Positions 55,297 through 64,000 of a stretch of 64,000 nt of DNA are shown piece after piece; positions within the stretch are counted from its first letter, which is position 1, and every line of letters starts with the position of its first letter. Source of the DNA: Prolixibacteraceae bacterium (lineage in GTDB: Bacteria; Bacteroidota; Bacteroidia; Bacteroidales; Prolixibacteraceae); assembly GCA_003506435.1 (NCBI GenBank), contig DOAQ01000046.1:248001-312000 (forward strand). Reading direction: 5' to 3'. The position numbers were made by a program, and so were the translations under genes. Under the pieces are notes generated by a model. It saw only the letters and a program-made list of their open reading frames with translations. It made no database searches and was not told where the DNA came from.

Positions 55297-56007
55297 ATGA
55301 ATCATCTGACATTTTTTGCTTTGATATTCACCACCCTGGTTGCCTGCAATGCCAATTCAAGCACAAAAGTTCCCGATAAGTGGGATGATGTGGATACCCG
55401 AAGCTACGAAATTTCTGATTTCAGGTACATTCATCTGGAGGGAGGATTTAAAGTGGTTTTACAGCAATCGGATAAGCCGGGATTGAGTATAAAAGCCGAT
55501 GAAGATGATTTCGAGTACCTGGATGTAGAAGTTCACGACGAAGTACTCGATATTGAGATAAAAGACAAACATTTCACCCTCGACCAGATCATTCTCTACA
55601 TTCATTTTAAAGAACTTGAAACATTGCATATTGAAGGTGGTGTAAAATTGGAAACCCAAGGATATATCGAACTCAAGGATTTTTACGTTCATGTTGAAGG
55701 AGGCGCAAAAATTGAAATGGATATAAAAGCGGACAATTTTAAAGTAGTTGGACAAGGCGGTGTTTGTTTTAATCTGGAAGGAATCAGCAAAAGCATGAAT
55801 GCCCTTGCATCGGGCGCTGCATATATTAATGCAGAAAATCTGAAATGCGAGCGTGTCGAAATTAAAATAGAAGGTGTCGGTGCAGGTTTTGTTTATGCGA
55901 CCAATTATCTGGATGCCAGCATCGAGGGAGTTGGAAAGATTACGTATAAAGGCGATCCCGAAATACATAAGAATATCGGGGGGCTTGGATTTATTGCAAA
56001 GAATTAG
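55297..56007 (+). CDS. DUF2807 (GIN-domain) lipoprotein
   Basis: Lipoprotein of 236 aa. Signal and lipobox are MNHLTFFALIFTTLVAC. The rest is a right-handed beta-helix-like GIN/DUF2807 domain with repeating strands (RYIHLEGGFKVVLQQ, TLHIEGGVKLETQG, FYVHVEGGAKIEMD, SIEGVGKITYKG), each turn having a Gly-Gly or Gly-Val. Such domains occur in surface proteins of Bacteroidota and were proposed as adhesin heads; the role is unproven. It ends before a terminator. Confidence 0.85.
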   Translation: MNHLTFFALIFTTLVACNANSSTKVPDKWDDVDTRSYEISDFRYIHLEGGFKVVLQQSDKPGLSIKADEDDFEYLDVEVHDEVLDIEIKDKHFTLDQIILYIHFKELETLHIEGGVKLETQGYIELKDFYVHVEGGAKIEMDIKADNFKVVGQGGVCFNLEGISKSMNALASGAAYINAENLKCERVEIKIEGVGAGFVYATNYLDASIEGVGKITYKGDPEIHKNIGGLGFIAKN

Positions 56008-56049
56008 TTTTAAGTCATAATTGGTTTAGTTAGGTTTTTTAGTTAGAAT

Positions 56050-56087
56050 TAAAAAGGCTGCTTATCATCCGATAAGTGGCTTTTTTT
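56050..56087 (+). terminator. Intrinsic terminator after the DUF2807 gene
   Basis: AAAAAGGC-TG-CTTATC / GATAAG-TG-GCTTTTTT stem with an ATCC loop. Confidence 0.8.
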
Positions 56088-56167
56088 GCTTTAAGAAAAG
56101 GTTACGGAAACATGCAGCCAGTAGCTGGCAAGGATCAATTCAACCATTTAGCAATCCAACAATTACC

Positions 56168-58099
56168 CTATTTCACAATCTTAAATTCCGTTCTGCGATT
56201 TGCTGCACGTCCATCCTCTGTATCGTTGGTCCGAACTGGATGAGAAAAACCATAACCATGATAGGAAAGCCGGTTTTCTTCGATGCCGGATTGTATCAAA
56301 AACTGACAAACCGATTCAGCCCGTTTTGACGATAACTCAAGATTGAACTGTTCACTACCTACATTATCAGTATGTCCGCCAATTTCAATATTTACCGAAG
56401 GATTTTGCTTCAGAAAATCAACCAGTTTATTTAGCTCAGTCACTGATTCGGTTAGCAATTGAAAAGATCCGGTGTCGAAGAAAATATTTCGAAGAACAGC
56501 CACAGATCCGGGTTCAATGGAATTTAAGCGGATTTCGAGCAAAAACGGTTCGACAGCCGATTTTACATCGTTCAGTCCGAAATGCTCTGAGAAAAACAAG
56601 TATCCCGGCGCCGAAACATTCATCATATAATTTTGTCCCAGCGGGATTCCAATCAAAAATTCGCCTTTTTCATCAGTCTGCACCCGTATAATTTTTCCAG
56701 CACTTTCAAGATCAATCATTTCTATTTCGGCCACAACCGGTTTCCCACTTTTTGCATCGGCTACCTGTCCCTGTGCGTATGTTACCGGAACAGGCCGTAT
56801 CTTTTGGGGCATCTCAAACGAAAAAATATCCATCCCCTTCCCTGCCTTATCCGACGAATAGTATGCCGTTTTGCCACTTGCATCAACAACCATCCCCCGT
56901 TCATCGTGCCGGGTATTAATCGGCGATCCCAGATTGACAGGCTGCGACCAGGAAGAATCGGCTTTCATTTTCGAGAAAAACAGATCGTTGCCACCCATCC
57001 CCTGCCAGTAGTCGCTGGCAAAATACAATGTTTGTCCATCGGGATGAATAAACGGCGACATTTCGTTACCGGGCGTATTGATTGAATCGCCTAAATTTTC
57101 GGCTTCCCCCCAACGAAGAATGTTTTTACCAAAATCAATCAAACGACTTCGCCATATATCCATCCCTCCTTTTCCTCCTTTCCGGTTGCTCACAAAATAT
57201 ACGTATTCGTTGTTTCCTGAAACCGACGGTTGCGAGTCCCACCCTGTTGAATTAAGCGGCTTTCCTGCATTTTGAGGGACCGACCATCCGCCGCCTGTCT
57301 TCTTTGAAAAATAGATATCGCATCCGCCCCATGTATCGCGGCGCGAACAGGCAGTAAAAAAAAGCAAACCTGCATCGGGAGAAATTGCCTGAGCGCCTTC
57401 ATTATCCAGTGTATTTATCGATGAAACCGGCTTTGCTTCTCCCCATTTTCCATCTTTCAATTCAGAAATAAAAAAGTCTTCATGGGAAAACTTTCTGCTT
57501 GCTAAACTATCAGTAAAAGGAACTAAACGGGTAAATACCAGTGTTTTTCCATCAATCGACAGGCTCGGCCAATATTCATCAAAAACAGTGTTTACCGAGT
57601 CACCCAAATCGACAGGTTTAAAATTGAAAGCCCGGCTCAGTTGTATCAATGCAAAATCGCAATTCTCAATTTCTTTTCGTGCTTTGCTGACCAACGTTTG
57701 CTGATTTCCTGCATATTCAACATATCGCAGATATACTTGCCTTGCTTTTGCATATTCTCCGTTCATCTTCAAAGCATTACCAAGCAGATAGTAAACTTTG
57801 GGGTATTTCAGCGAATCAATTTCCAGAACCTGTTGCAGGCAATCTGCTTCCGGCCCGGATTGACCCATCTCATGCAAGATATCGGCTTTCAGTAAATATG
57901 CTTCCGGGAAAAAAAGGTTTTTCTCAATCAGTTCATTAATCCCATTCAAAGCAGCAGCATAATTTTTATTGATATACATCTGCCGTGCCTCTTCAAACGG
58001 TTTTACCAGTTTTTTGGGATACTCCGACAAATCCTGTGAAAAGCCGGCCAGAGAAAAGGTCATCCAAACAATAGTAATAAAATATTTTAACACCTGCAT
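56168..58099 (-). CDS. OmpA-family protein with TPR, beta-propeller and CRD (PorE-like layout)
   Basis: Periplasmic or outer-membrane-attached protein of 643 aa. Signal peptide about 1-21, then TPR-like helices (about 35-150, PKVYYLLGNALKMNGEYAKA). A PD40/WD40-like propeller follows (about 165-430) with repeated phrases such as DEYWPSLSIDGKTLVFTR, NEMSPFIHPDGQTLYFAS and RGMVVDASGKTAYYSSDKAG. A carboxypeptidase-regulatory-like domain (about 440-510) and a C-terminal OmpA peptidoglycan-binding domain (about 530-643, EIGGHTDNVGSEQFNLELSS) complete it. This order is that of PorE of the type IX secretion system, but paralogues with other jobs are common. Lipobox not seen, unlike PorE. Confidence 0.85.
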   Translation of the reverse strand: MQVLKYFITIVWMTFSLAGFSQDLSEYPKKLVKPFEEARQMYINKNYAAALNGINELIEKNLFFPEAYLLKADILHEMGQSGPEADCLQQVLEIDSLKYPKVYYLLGNALKMNGEYAKARQVYLRYVEYAGNQQTLVSKARKEIENCDFALIQLSRAFNFKPVDLGDSVNTVFDEYWPSLSIDGKTLVFTRLVPFTDSLASRKFSHEDFFISELKDGKWGEAKPVSSINTLDNEGAQAISPDAGLLFFTACSRRDTWGGCDIYFSKKTGGGWSVPQNAGKPLNSTGWDSQPSVSGNNEYVYFVSNRKGGKGGMDIWRSRLIDFGKNILRWGEAENLGDSINTPGNEMSPFIHPDGQTLYFASDYWQGMGGNDLFFSKMKADSSWSQPVNLGSPINTRHDERGMVVDASGKTAYYSSDKAGKGMDIFSFEMPQKIRPVPVTYAQGQVADAKSGKPVVAEIEMIDLESAGKIIRVQTDEKGEFLIGIPLGQNYMMNVSAPGYLFFSEHFGLNDVKSAVEPFLLEIRLNSIEPGSVAVLRNIFFDTGSFQLLTESVTELNKLVDFLKQNPSVNIEIGGHTDNVGSEQFNLELSSKRAESVCQFLIQSGIEENRLSYHGYGFSHPVRTNDTEDGRAANRRTEFKIVK

Positions 58100-58338
58100 T
58101 TTTTCAAAAGAAATCTATAACAAAGCCGGTAAATTATCCGTTATAATGCTAGTTTCGGAATTTGATTAAAAACAAAAAAAGCAAATAATCACAAACAAAA
58201 AACTACAAAAAAGCAAACGAAAAAAAGTGTTTTTCAGCTATTGTAATTTATACTTTTTTTTTTCTATAATTACTGAATCAATAAACGAATTATTAAATCT
58301 TATTTAAATTGTTATTTTTCAAATAAATAGCTCTTAGA

Positions 58339-58539
58339 ATGAAAACCAACAAGAATTCAGGTAAGCATTTAAAAAGCTCCAAAGGTCAAAGAGTTGATGA
58401 TGATTTTCCGGCAAACAAGGGTGTGAAGAAAGATCGAAGTGATAAAAGAAGGTTATCAATCTATGATGATTTTGATGATGAGGCCCAAGGTTTTGATGAC
58501 CTGGATTTTAATTCGGCCGACAATCCTTACGACGATTAA
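58339..58539 (+). CDS. Small charged protein, unknown function
   Basis: Open frame of 66 aa from ATG to TAA. The first half is basic (KTNKNSGKHLKSSKGQR), the second very acidic (YDDFDDEAQGFDDLDFN and ending NPYDD). No membrane segment is present. The strong charge split, the isolated position with 239 bp of AT-rich DNA upstream, and a very strong terminator 70 bp downstream suggest a real gene for a small, possibly disordered, protein. No known family is recognised. Confidence 0.6.
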   Translation: MKTNKNSGKHLKSSKGQRVDDDFPANKGVKKDRSDKRRLSIYDDFDDEAQGFDDLDFNSADNPYDD

Positions 58540-58607
58540 ACTGCAATACATACAAAGTGAAGTATATTTCAGCCACGCTGAAAGAAGCAGTTATTGACTT
58601 TGCTAAA

Positions 58608-58648
58608 AAAGAGCCGTCTAAAAGTAAATTTAGACGGCTCTTTTTTTA
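58608..58648. terminator. Strong bidirectional terminator
   Basis: Perfect stem AGAGCCGTCTAAA / TTTAGACGGCTCT with a short loop, A-run before and T-run after. It serves the small gene (plus) and the DUF4907 gene (minus). Confidence 0.9.
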
Positions 58649-59002
58649 ATATCGTATTTGCAGACTGTCGAGCTCGTGCTTCGTAATTGATGGCAGTCCT
58701 TTCTTTTTCATTTTCCCCAGCACCAGTTCCCCTACCCTTCGCGCTTCTATTTCGGAATCAAACGGCAGGTTGCCTTCAATAACCGGAATATAGGGTTGCT
58801 TAATTTTGGTCTTTCCTTTTATCTTAATCTCGTAACCCCATCCGTCACCACTCACAAAAGTCTCAACCCACTGAACCGATTTCCCTTCGGCTGAATTTTG
58901 CTGCTTTTTATCTGAATGGCATGATGATGCAAAAATCCCAAAAACAATAATCGCAAAAATGATAGTTTCTTTACAACAATATTTAATTGTAGTACTCATC
59001 AT
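58646..59002 (-). CDS. DUF4907 family lipoprotein
   Basis: Protein of 118 aa from the ATG at 59002. A signal peptide with lipobox (FGIFASSC, about 20-27) is followed by a small domain with GWGYEIKIKGKTKIKQPYIP, VIEGNLPFDSEIEARRVGEL and VLGKMKKKGLPSITKHEL, the pattern of DUF4907, a family of unknown role found with Kelch lipoproteins in Bacteroidota. The frame is open further upstream but overlaps the Kelch gene; the chosen start overlaps its end by 20 bp, so the two are coupled. Confidence 0.82.
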   Translation of the reverse strand: MMSTTIKYCCKETIIFAIIVFGIFASSCHSDKKQQNSAEGKSVQWVETFVSGDGWGYEIKIKGKTKIKQPYIPVIEGNLPFDSEIEARRVGELVLGKMKKKGLPSITKHELDSLQIRY

Positions 59003-60023
59003 CTTCTGCACTCGGGTCGAATTTTGCCAGATCATCAAATGTATAGGTGCTCGAACTTTTACCAGTAGCAATGTAACCAAAGTTTCCAATCCCAAAGCCA
59101 ACTGCTTCTGATCTGGAAGCTCCCTGGAAGCTTGTTTTCTCAACCCAAAGATCCGTATCGGGGTTGTATTCCCAAACATTACTGATAGAAGACGTATTGC
59201 TTCCGGTTACCAGGTACCCTTTTCCACTCGCGGCAAAAGCAACTGCCCCTGACCTCACAATCGATGTATAATCATCATCATAATCCAAATCCGAATCAGT
59301 ATCGGCAATATCTCTCAGTTGTGTCCATTTTTTGGTAGTCCCGTCAAAAACGTAAAATTTACTTTCAGAAAGCTGGCTGTTTGCGCCTGATACAAAATAT
59401 GCCTTGGTGCCAATTACAAATGCACAGGCATCACGGCGTTTTGAACCGGTAAAAGGAATTTGTTCCCAGCTATCGGATGACGGTGAATATTCATAGAAAT
59501 CTTTGGTTTCACCATTGGTATCAACTCCTGTTCCAACATACCCTTTATCGTTAATTGCAAAAGCAACACCACTGTATCTTGCAGTACCAGGAAACTCAGC
59601 ATCAACTTTTGACCATGTATTGGTAGCCGGATTGTATGACCAGAAATCTTTTAGTTTATCACCGTTATCGTCAACTCCAGTGCCAACAAAACCTTTGTTG
59701 CTGGCAGCAAAAGCAACTGCACCACTGCGGGCCTTGGCTTCAGCAGGCATATCTGCTTTCTGTATCCAGTAATCTTCTTCAGTATTATAAACCCAAAGGT
59801 CACGTAATCTGTCTTTATCTATATCGACACCGGTTGCCAAATATGCGTTATTCCCAATTACAAAACATACTGCTTCAGAACGTGGAACTCCATCAAAATC
59901 AGAAGCTTTCTCCCAATCACCGAGAAGTTCCTCATCATCGTCATCATTGTTACACGACACAAAAAGCAATGTCGATCCCATCAAGAGAATCGATAATAAA
60001 TAATAAATTTTTTTCAGACTCAT
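58983..60023 (-). CDS. Kelch-repeat beta-propeller lipoprotein
   Basis: Exported lipoprotein of 346 aa with lipobox STLLFVSC (about 17-24) followed by an acidic stretch. About six Kelch repeats follow, each with the pattern R-S/Y-G/E-A-V-A-F-A ... KGFVGTG ... D-F-W-x-Y-N-P-x-T-N-T-W, for example RSGAVAFAASNKGFVGTGVD and KDFWSYNPATNTWSKV. It should fold into a surface beta-propeller for binding protein or glycan; partner unknown. It forms an operon with the DUF4907 gene. Confidence 0.88.
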   Translation of the reverse strand: MSLKKIYYLLSILLMGSTLLFVSCNNDDDDEELLGDWEKASDFDGVPRSEAVCFVIGNNAYLATGVDIDKDRLRDLWVYNTEEDYWIQKADMPAEAKARSGAVAFAASNKGFVGTGVDDNGDKLKDFWSYNPATNTWSKVDAEFPGTARYSGVAFAINDKGYVGTGVDTNGETKDFYEYSPSSDSWEQIPFTGSKRRDACAFVIGTKAYFVSGANSQLSESKFYVFDGTTKKWTQLRDIADTDSDLDYDDDYTSIVRSGAVAFAASGKGYLVTGSNTSSISNVWEYNPDTDLWVEKTSFQGASRSEAVGFGIGNFGYIATGKSSSTYTFDDLAKFDPSAEDDEYYN

Positions 60024-60328
60024 ACAGTAACGTATTTTTAATGATTATTTGTATTTTTCGCGCTGTTTATTGTACAAACCTATCAGACTGAAAGGTAGAA
60101 AAAAAGGAATTTAGACGAAAAATTAAAAAATACATATAAAAAGGCTATATTTATCGACATGACATGAAACACAAAGATGAAATGGTGATTTTTTTCGTTA
60201 AAAAGTTTTAAAAACTAAAGAATCGCACTTTACATCTATACTATTGAAGTTTTAGTATATATTTCTTTTTACTCATCTTTTTCTTATATTCTTTTGGAGA
60301 ATGGAATTTTAATAAAAGATTATAATTA
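60024..60328. other. AT-rich gap between divergent genes
   Basis: This 305-bp region separates the Kelch and DUF4270 genes and must hold both promoters. I see no gene, hairpin terminator or clear consensus promoter in it. A minus-strand open frame at 60241-60504 runs into the DUF4270 gene and is not credible. Confidence 0.5.
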
Positions 60329-61648
60329 ATGTATAAAATACTCTCGGTAATTCTGCTCTTGCTGTTTATTGTTTCCTGTAAAGACAGCAATGATTTTGAT
60401 TCATATACCATAGGCGACGATTTCATACAATCGGAAACAACCGTGGCTATTGTTGATACTTTTACCGTCAATCTGTCAACATTTATGGTTGATTCGATGG
60501 TCACATCAAATACTTCGATCGGTCTTATCGGTAACTATACTGATGAAGAACTTGGTATCGTGCGTACCAAAAGCTTTTACCAGCTAGGCATAAGTGACGA
60601 ATCGTATACTGTTGATACCCGGGATAAGTTCGATTCGTTAACCATAACGATGAGATATTCAGGCGTTGTTTACGGCGACACGACTAAGGTTCAAAAAATT
60701 AATGTATACAGGCTGAAACAGGAGTTGAAAACGCGGGATAACGGCCATCTGTACAACCTTTCATCATTTACTCATGAATCAGAACCCATTGGGTCAATTA
60801 CAATAGAACCGGAACCATTAAAAGACGGGAACCTTGAAATTCGACTGAGCGATGTCTGGGGGCAGGAATTGTTTAATATGATCAAGGATAAATCGGAGGA
60901 TATTCAAACAGAGGACAAGTTTATCCAGTATCTGCCAGGTATAGCAATCGGGGCAGAAACAGATGACGGAGCTATTCTTTCGTTAAGTGTGGCTGATTCA
61001 TTATTTTTCATGACCGTACATGCCAGCCGGTTTGATTACGATTTTATTGAAACTGATTTTACTTTTCCTTTGACTAATTCGAACGTACAATTCAATCAAA
61101 TAAAAAGCGACCGCTCAGGTACCAATTCAGCGCTGATTACCAATAACAGCAGGAACGACATTTCTTCTGTGCAGACAGGAAACCATAGTTTTTCACAAGG
61201 TGGCACAGGAATGTTTACCCGGATTGAATTCCCCGGAGTTGGGCAAGTACTCCAAATGGATCAAAAAAGGTTATTGCTGAAGGCAGAGTTAATTATAAAA
61301 CCAGCCTACCGGAGTTATGAAAAATTTCCATTGCCTGAGAGTTTATATATTTATGAATCCAATCGGGTAAACGGAGTTCTTGACCCGCTAACAGACTCTG
61401 AAGATGAACCAATAATAGCAGATTTTGTGCTGGATGATCTTTATTTTGAAGATACCTATTACAAGTTTGACATTACGACCTTCATTTCAACTGAACTGAG
61501 TGATGGCAATTTCGACGTGGAGCATGCATTACTGGTCAATATCCCAAGCAGTAATATGGGAAGTACACTGGACCGGATCGTTTTTTCTGACGGATCAAAA
61601 GCAAAATACAAACCGATTTTGAAACTCTATTATGTTTTTTATAACTAA
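60329..61648 (+). CDS. DUF4270 family lipoprotein
   Basis: Lipoprotein of 439 aa with lipobox LFIVSC at about residues 12-17. The following segments TIGDDFIQSETTVAIVDTFT, NTSIGLIGNYTDEELGIVRT, and the C-terminal DPLTDSEDEPIIADF and DITTFISTEL are typical of DUF4270, a Bacteroidota-specific surface or outer-membrane-associated family. Function is not known. The neighbouring outer-membrane protein gene starts 7 bp after its stop. Confidence 0.85.
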   Translation: MYKILSVILLLLFIVSCKDSNDFDSYTIGDDFIQSETTVAIVDTFTVNLSTFMVDSMVTSNTSIGLIGNYTDEELGIVRTKSFYQLGISDESYTVDTRDKFDSLTITMRYSGVVYGDTTKVQKINVYRLKQELKTRDNGHLYNLSSFTHESEPIGSITIEPEPLKDGNLEIRLSDVWGQELFNMIKDKSEDIQTEDKFIQYLPGIAIGAETDDGAILSLSVADSLFFMTVHASRFDYDFIETDFTFPLTNSNVQFNQIKSDRSGTNSALITNNSRNDISSVQTGNHSFSQGGTGMFTRIEFPGVGQVLQMDQKRLLLKAELIIKPAYRSYEKFPLPESLYIYESNRVNGVLDPLTDSEDEPIIADFVLDDLYFEDTYYKFDITTFISTELSDGNFDVEHALLVNIPSSNMGSTLDRIVFSDGSKAKYKPILKLYYVFYN

Positions 61649-61655
61649 CAAGCAA

Positions 61656-62897
61656 ATGCGTCAAAGAATACTATTCCTCACCATATTTTCAGTTTTTATA
61701 TCCATCTCAGGGGTAAGCCAGAATACCCGTTCTCCGTATTCTATTTTTGGCCCCGGAGAAATACAATCCAGGGGCTTTGGAAGAAACATGGCAATGGGCG
61801 GGGCAGGTATCGGTGTGAGCTCTGGTAGCTTCATAAACACGATGAACCCTGCTTCTTATTCCGGGTTCGACAGTCTAAAATTTGTTTACGAAATAGGTTT
61901 TGAAGGAAAATATTCACGCTTTAAATCGCAAGGTGACCGGTTGAACGATTACACGTTTAACTTCAAATACATTGCTTTTGGATTCCGAGTGAACGATTGG
62001 TGGGCTTCCACCATGGGGATTGCCCCTTTCAGTAATGTCGGGTACACAATTACCACGTCAAAATATGTAGAAGGCACCTTCGATAAATTTTATTCGAGCT
62101 ACGAAGGAAGTGGCGGAATCAATTACGTTTACTGGGGAAATGCATTTAAATTAGGCAAGTTATCTCTGGGGGTAAATTCCTCCTATCTCTTTGGTTCGAT
62201 TACCCAGGATGAGTTAATCACCCAACCCAGCGATATTTTCTCTTCTTTCATAATGCAACGGACCGATTACCTGAAGAGTTTTTACTTTGATTACGGAGCA
62301 CAATATTCTTTTAAAATCAAAGGCTGGGACTATACTTTGGGAGCCATATACAGCAACGAGCAAAAACTCACTTCGCGCCATCAGGTTGATGTAAAAACGA
62401 CTTCATACACAACCATTTCAAGCGAAGAATACAAATCGAAACAATTGCGTGTTCCCGAAACATACGGTATTGGGTTCAGCATGAAAAAAGGTCCGATTGT
62501 GCATGTTGCAGGCGACTATGAATTTCAAAAATGGTCGGGGTTGAAATATCCGATTCAGAAAGATGTATTTCTCGACAGCCATCGGTTTGCTGTTGGCGCC
62601 GAATCGAAGCCCTGGGGCGAAATTGTGACCCTCGACTGGTATAAAAAAATAACCTACCGGATTGGTGCAAATTACAAAACATCGTTCCTGAAAATTAACG
62701 GGACACAGATCAATGAAAAGGGAATCACCTTTGGTTTGGGAATCCCGGTAAAAAACATTGGAAGCCTCATGAATTTCACGGTTGAAGTCGGACAAAAAGG
62801 AACGGTCAGCAATCGCCTGATCCGGGAAGATTACGTGCTTTTTCACATGAACTTTTCAATCAACGAAATCTGGTTCAAGAAGAGGATATTCTATTAA
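61656..62897 (+). CDS. Predicted outer-membrane beta-barrel protein
   Basis: Protein of 413 aa. A signal peptide (RQRILFLTIFSVFISISGVS) is followed by the conserved start SPYSIFGPGEIQSRGFGRN and MAMGGAGIGVSSGSFINTMN PASYSGFDSL, which resembles the FadL-like barrels with an N-terminal hatch. Alternating aromatic strands run to the end, which finishes IWFKKRIFY with a terminal aromatic residue as expected for an outer-membrane protein. The ATG at 61656 is preferred to that at 61632 for the signal peptide and to avoid overlap. It is in an operon with DUF4270. Substrate unknown. Confidence 0.82.
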   Translation: MRQRILFLTIFSVFISISGVSQNTRSPYSIFGPGEIQSRGFGRNMAMGGAGIGVSSGSFINTMNPASYSGFDSLKFVYEIGFEGKYSRFKSQGDRLNDYTFNFKYIAFGFRVNDWWASTMGIAPFSNVGYTITTSKYVEGTFDKFYSSYEGSGGINYVYWGNAFKLGKLSLGVNSSYLFGSITQDELITQPSDIFSSFIMQRTDYLKSFYFDYGAQYSFKIKGWDYTLGAIYSNEQKLTSRHQVDVKTTSYTTISSEEYKSKQLRVPETYGIGFSMKKGPIVHVAGDYEFQKWSGLKYPIQKDVFLDSHRFAVGAESKPWGEIVTLDWYKKITYRIGANYKTSFLKINGTQINEKGITFGLGIPVKNIGSLMNFTVEVGQKGTVSNRLIREDYVLFHMNFSINEIWFKKRIFY

Positions 62898-63077
62898 CAG
62901 CGTTTGAATATCCCAGTCGGGGTGTATTTCACCTGAAGATTTTCGGCAAATACAAGTTATCTGAATGTGGAAGAACAGTATATATTTGAAGCTCCTTTAC
63001 AATTTTCCGGTTTCAATTACGTTTTTCCGGAAAAGTAAATTTTATTTGTAATTGTCGAAAACCAGATATAATACTCT

Positions 63078-64000
63078 TTGAAAACCAGATTCACACTCAT
63101 TTTATTGTTTGCTGGGCAGTTACTGCACGCACAGGAGGTTTGGTATTCGATTTACGGAACTGTAACCGACCAGCGTACCGGCGAAAGCCTGACAGGTGCA
63201 ACAATACTTATCGACAACACAAAACATACAGGGACTGTTACCAATTCGTATGGCTACTATTCGATTTTGGTACCTGAAGGGCAATACAAACTTCGTGTCC
63301 AGTTTATGGGTTACGACAGCAAGGAATTTTATGTAACTGCCCACGAAAACAAGCTGGTTAATATTAATCTGTCTGAAAAGCCTGTCCAGCTTGATAATAT
63401 CACCATACGGGGAGAAAAACCCGATCGCAACATTTCGTCTATAGAAATGGGCAGCGCCCGGCTCAATCCGAAACAAATCGAGAGTATTCCGGTTTTGTTC
63501 GGCGAACCTGATATTCTGAAAACCATTCAACTAATGCCCGGCGTAAAATCAGCCGGCGAAGGAAACTCGGGCTTTTACGTGCGCGGTGGCGGAATCGATC
63601 AAAACCTCATCTTACTGGATGAAGCGCCCGTGTACAATGCGTCCCATCTGCTTGGTTTTTTTTCAGTTTTTAATTCCGAAGCCATCCGCGATGCAACTTT
63701 ACTGAAAGGATCAATTCCGGCTGAATACGGTGGCCGGGCTTCGTCGGTTTTAGATATTAAAATGAAAGAAGGCAACCTGAAAGATTACAGCCTCACGGGA
63801 AGCATTGGGCTGATTTCGTCGAACCTCACGCTGGAAGGGCCAATAAAAAGTGAAAAAAGTTCGTTCATGCTCAGCGCTCGCCGCACGTATGCTGACATGT
63901 TTCTGAAACTTGCCGGTGATGAAGAACTAAAAAATACTTCTCTCTACTTTTACGATCTGAACATGAAAACCAATTTCAAACTGAATGAACGCAACCGCCT
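63078..64000 (+). CDS. TonB-dependent receptor, 5' part (cut by window end)
   Basis: First 307 codons of an outer-membrane receptor. Signal peptide KTRFTLILLFAGQLLHAQ, then a carboxypeptidase-regulatory-like domain (about 22-110, VTDQRTGESLTGATILID), then the plug (about 125-230) with GFYVRGGGIDQNLILLDEAP and AEYGGRASSVLDIKMKEGN. No STN domain, unlike the receptor at 4768, with which the plug is clearly similar (LFGEPDILKTIQLMPGV against LMGERDVIKSIAMMPGI). The start must be TTG at 63078: a stop lies 9 bp upstream in frame and the next ATG is past the signal peptide. The barrel lies outside the window. Confidence 0.92.
   Translation, partial: MKTRFTLILLFAGQLLHAQEVWYSIYGTVTDQRTGESLTGATILIDNTKHTGTVTNSYGYYSILVPEGQYKLRVQFMGYDSKEFYVTAHENKLVNINLSEKPVQLDNITIRGEKPDRNISSIEMGSARLNPKQIESIPVLFGEPDILKTIQLMPGVKSAGEGNSGFYVRGGGIDQNLILLDEAPVYNASHLLGFFSVFNSEAIRDATLLKGSIPAEYGGRASSVLDIKMKEGNLKDYSLTGSIGLISSNLTLEGPIKSEKSSFMLSARRTYADMFLKLAGDEELKNTSLYFYDLNMKTNFKLNERNR

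Noticed and set aside
60241..60504. 87-codon minus-strand open frame
   Set aside because: It is antisense to the start of the DUF4270 gene and has no start region of its own.

Overview
The window reads as chromosomal DNA of a bacterium of the phylum Bacteroidota, probably an anaerobic or facultative member of the Bacteroidales/Marinilabiliales. The grounds are: TAnnTTTG-type -7 promoter boxes before many genes, TonB receptors with carboxypeptidase-like N-terminal domains, DUF4249, DUF4270, DUF3276 and DUF2027-Smr proteins, a TSP3-repeat OmpA protein, an LptD homologue, and pyruvate:ferredoxin oxidoreductase. The taxon is inferred.

Layout. 1-4.6 kb: MacB-type ABC exporter, an MsrQ-like membrane protein and a LytS/LytTR two-component pair. 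4.8-10.9 kb: TonB receptor, DUF4249 lipoprotein and two further exported proteins. 11-26.1 kb: mostly core genes (rnpB on the minus strand, QueA-type enzyme, PurF-like protein, exonuclease, OmpA, argS, ffh, folD, M48 lipoprotein, DUF3276, then ybbR-coaE-djlA on the minus strand). 26.1-31.3 kb: an AT-rich accessory island. 31.3-50.7 kb: lptD, amidase, MCE protein, dnaA, pyrBI, tetR-fabF, U32 peptidase, AAA ATPase and nifJ. 50.8-64 kb: tandem aldolase-II protein, folE, Fe-dependent alcohol dehydrogenase, surface proteins and a second TonB receptor cut by the window end.

The island is the most unusual part. Two gene cassettes lie in the same orientation, and each is bounded by its own matched inverted ends (GTTATGCACA... 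and GTTATGGGC...), as integron cassettes are. No integrase gene is seen. A full-length group II intron and a truncated second one sit on the opposite strand, each joined to the same point of a cassette 3' end. Cassette 1 encodes an unknown protein with a Cys/His motif and one membrane segment. Cassette 2 encodes what looks like a Pycsar anti-phage pair: a membrane effector and a class III nucleotide cyclase. The cyclase reading frame is joined to the effector only through a -1 shift at an A AAA AAG slippery site, or through an indel.

Other points of note are a PurF-like protein without the N-terminal Cys nucleophile, a terminator in the pyrB leader, palindromes before tetR and folE, and outer-membrane protein genes that must start at TTG.
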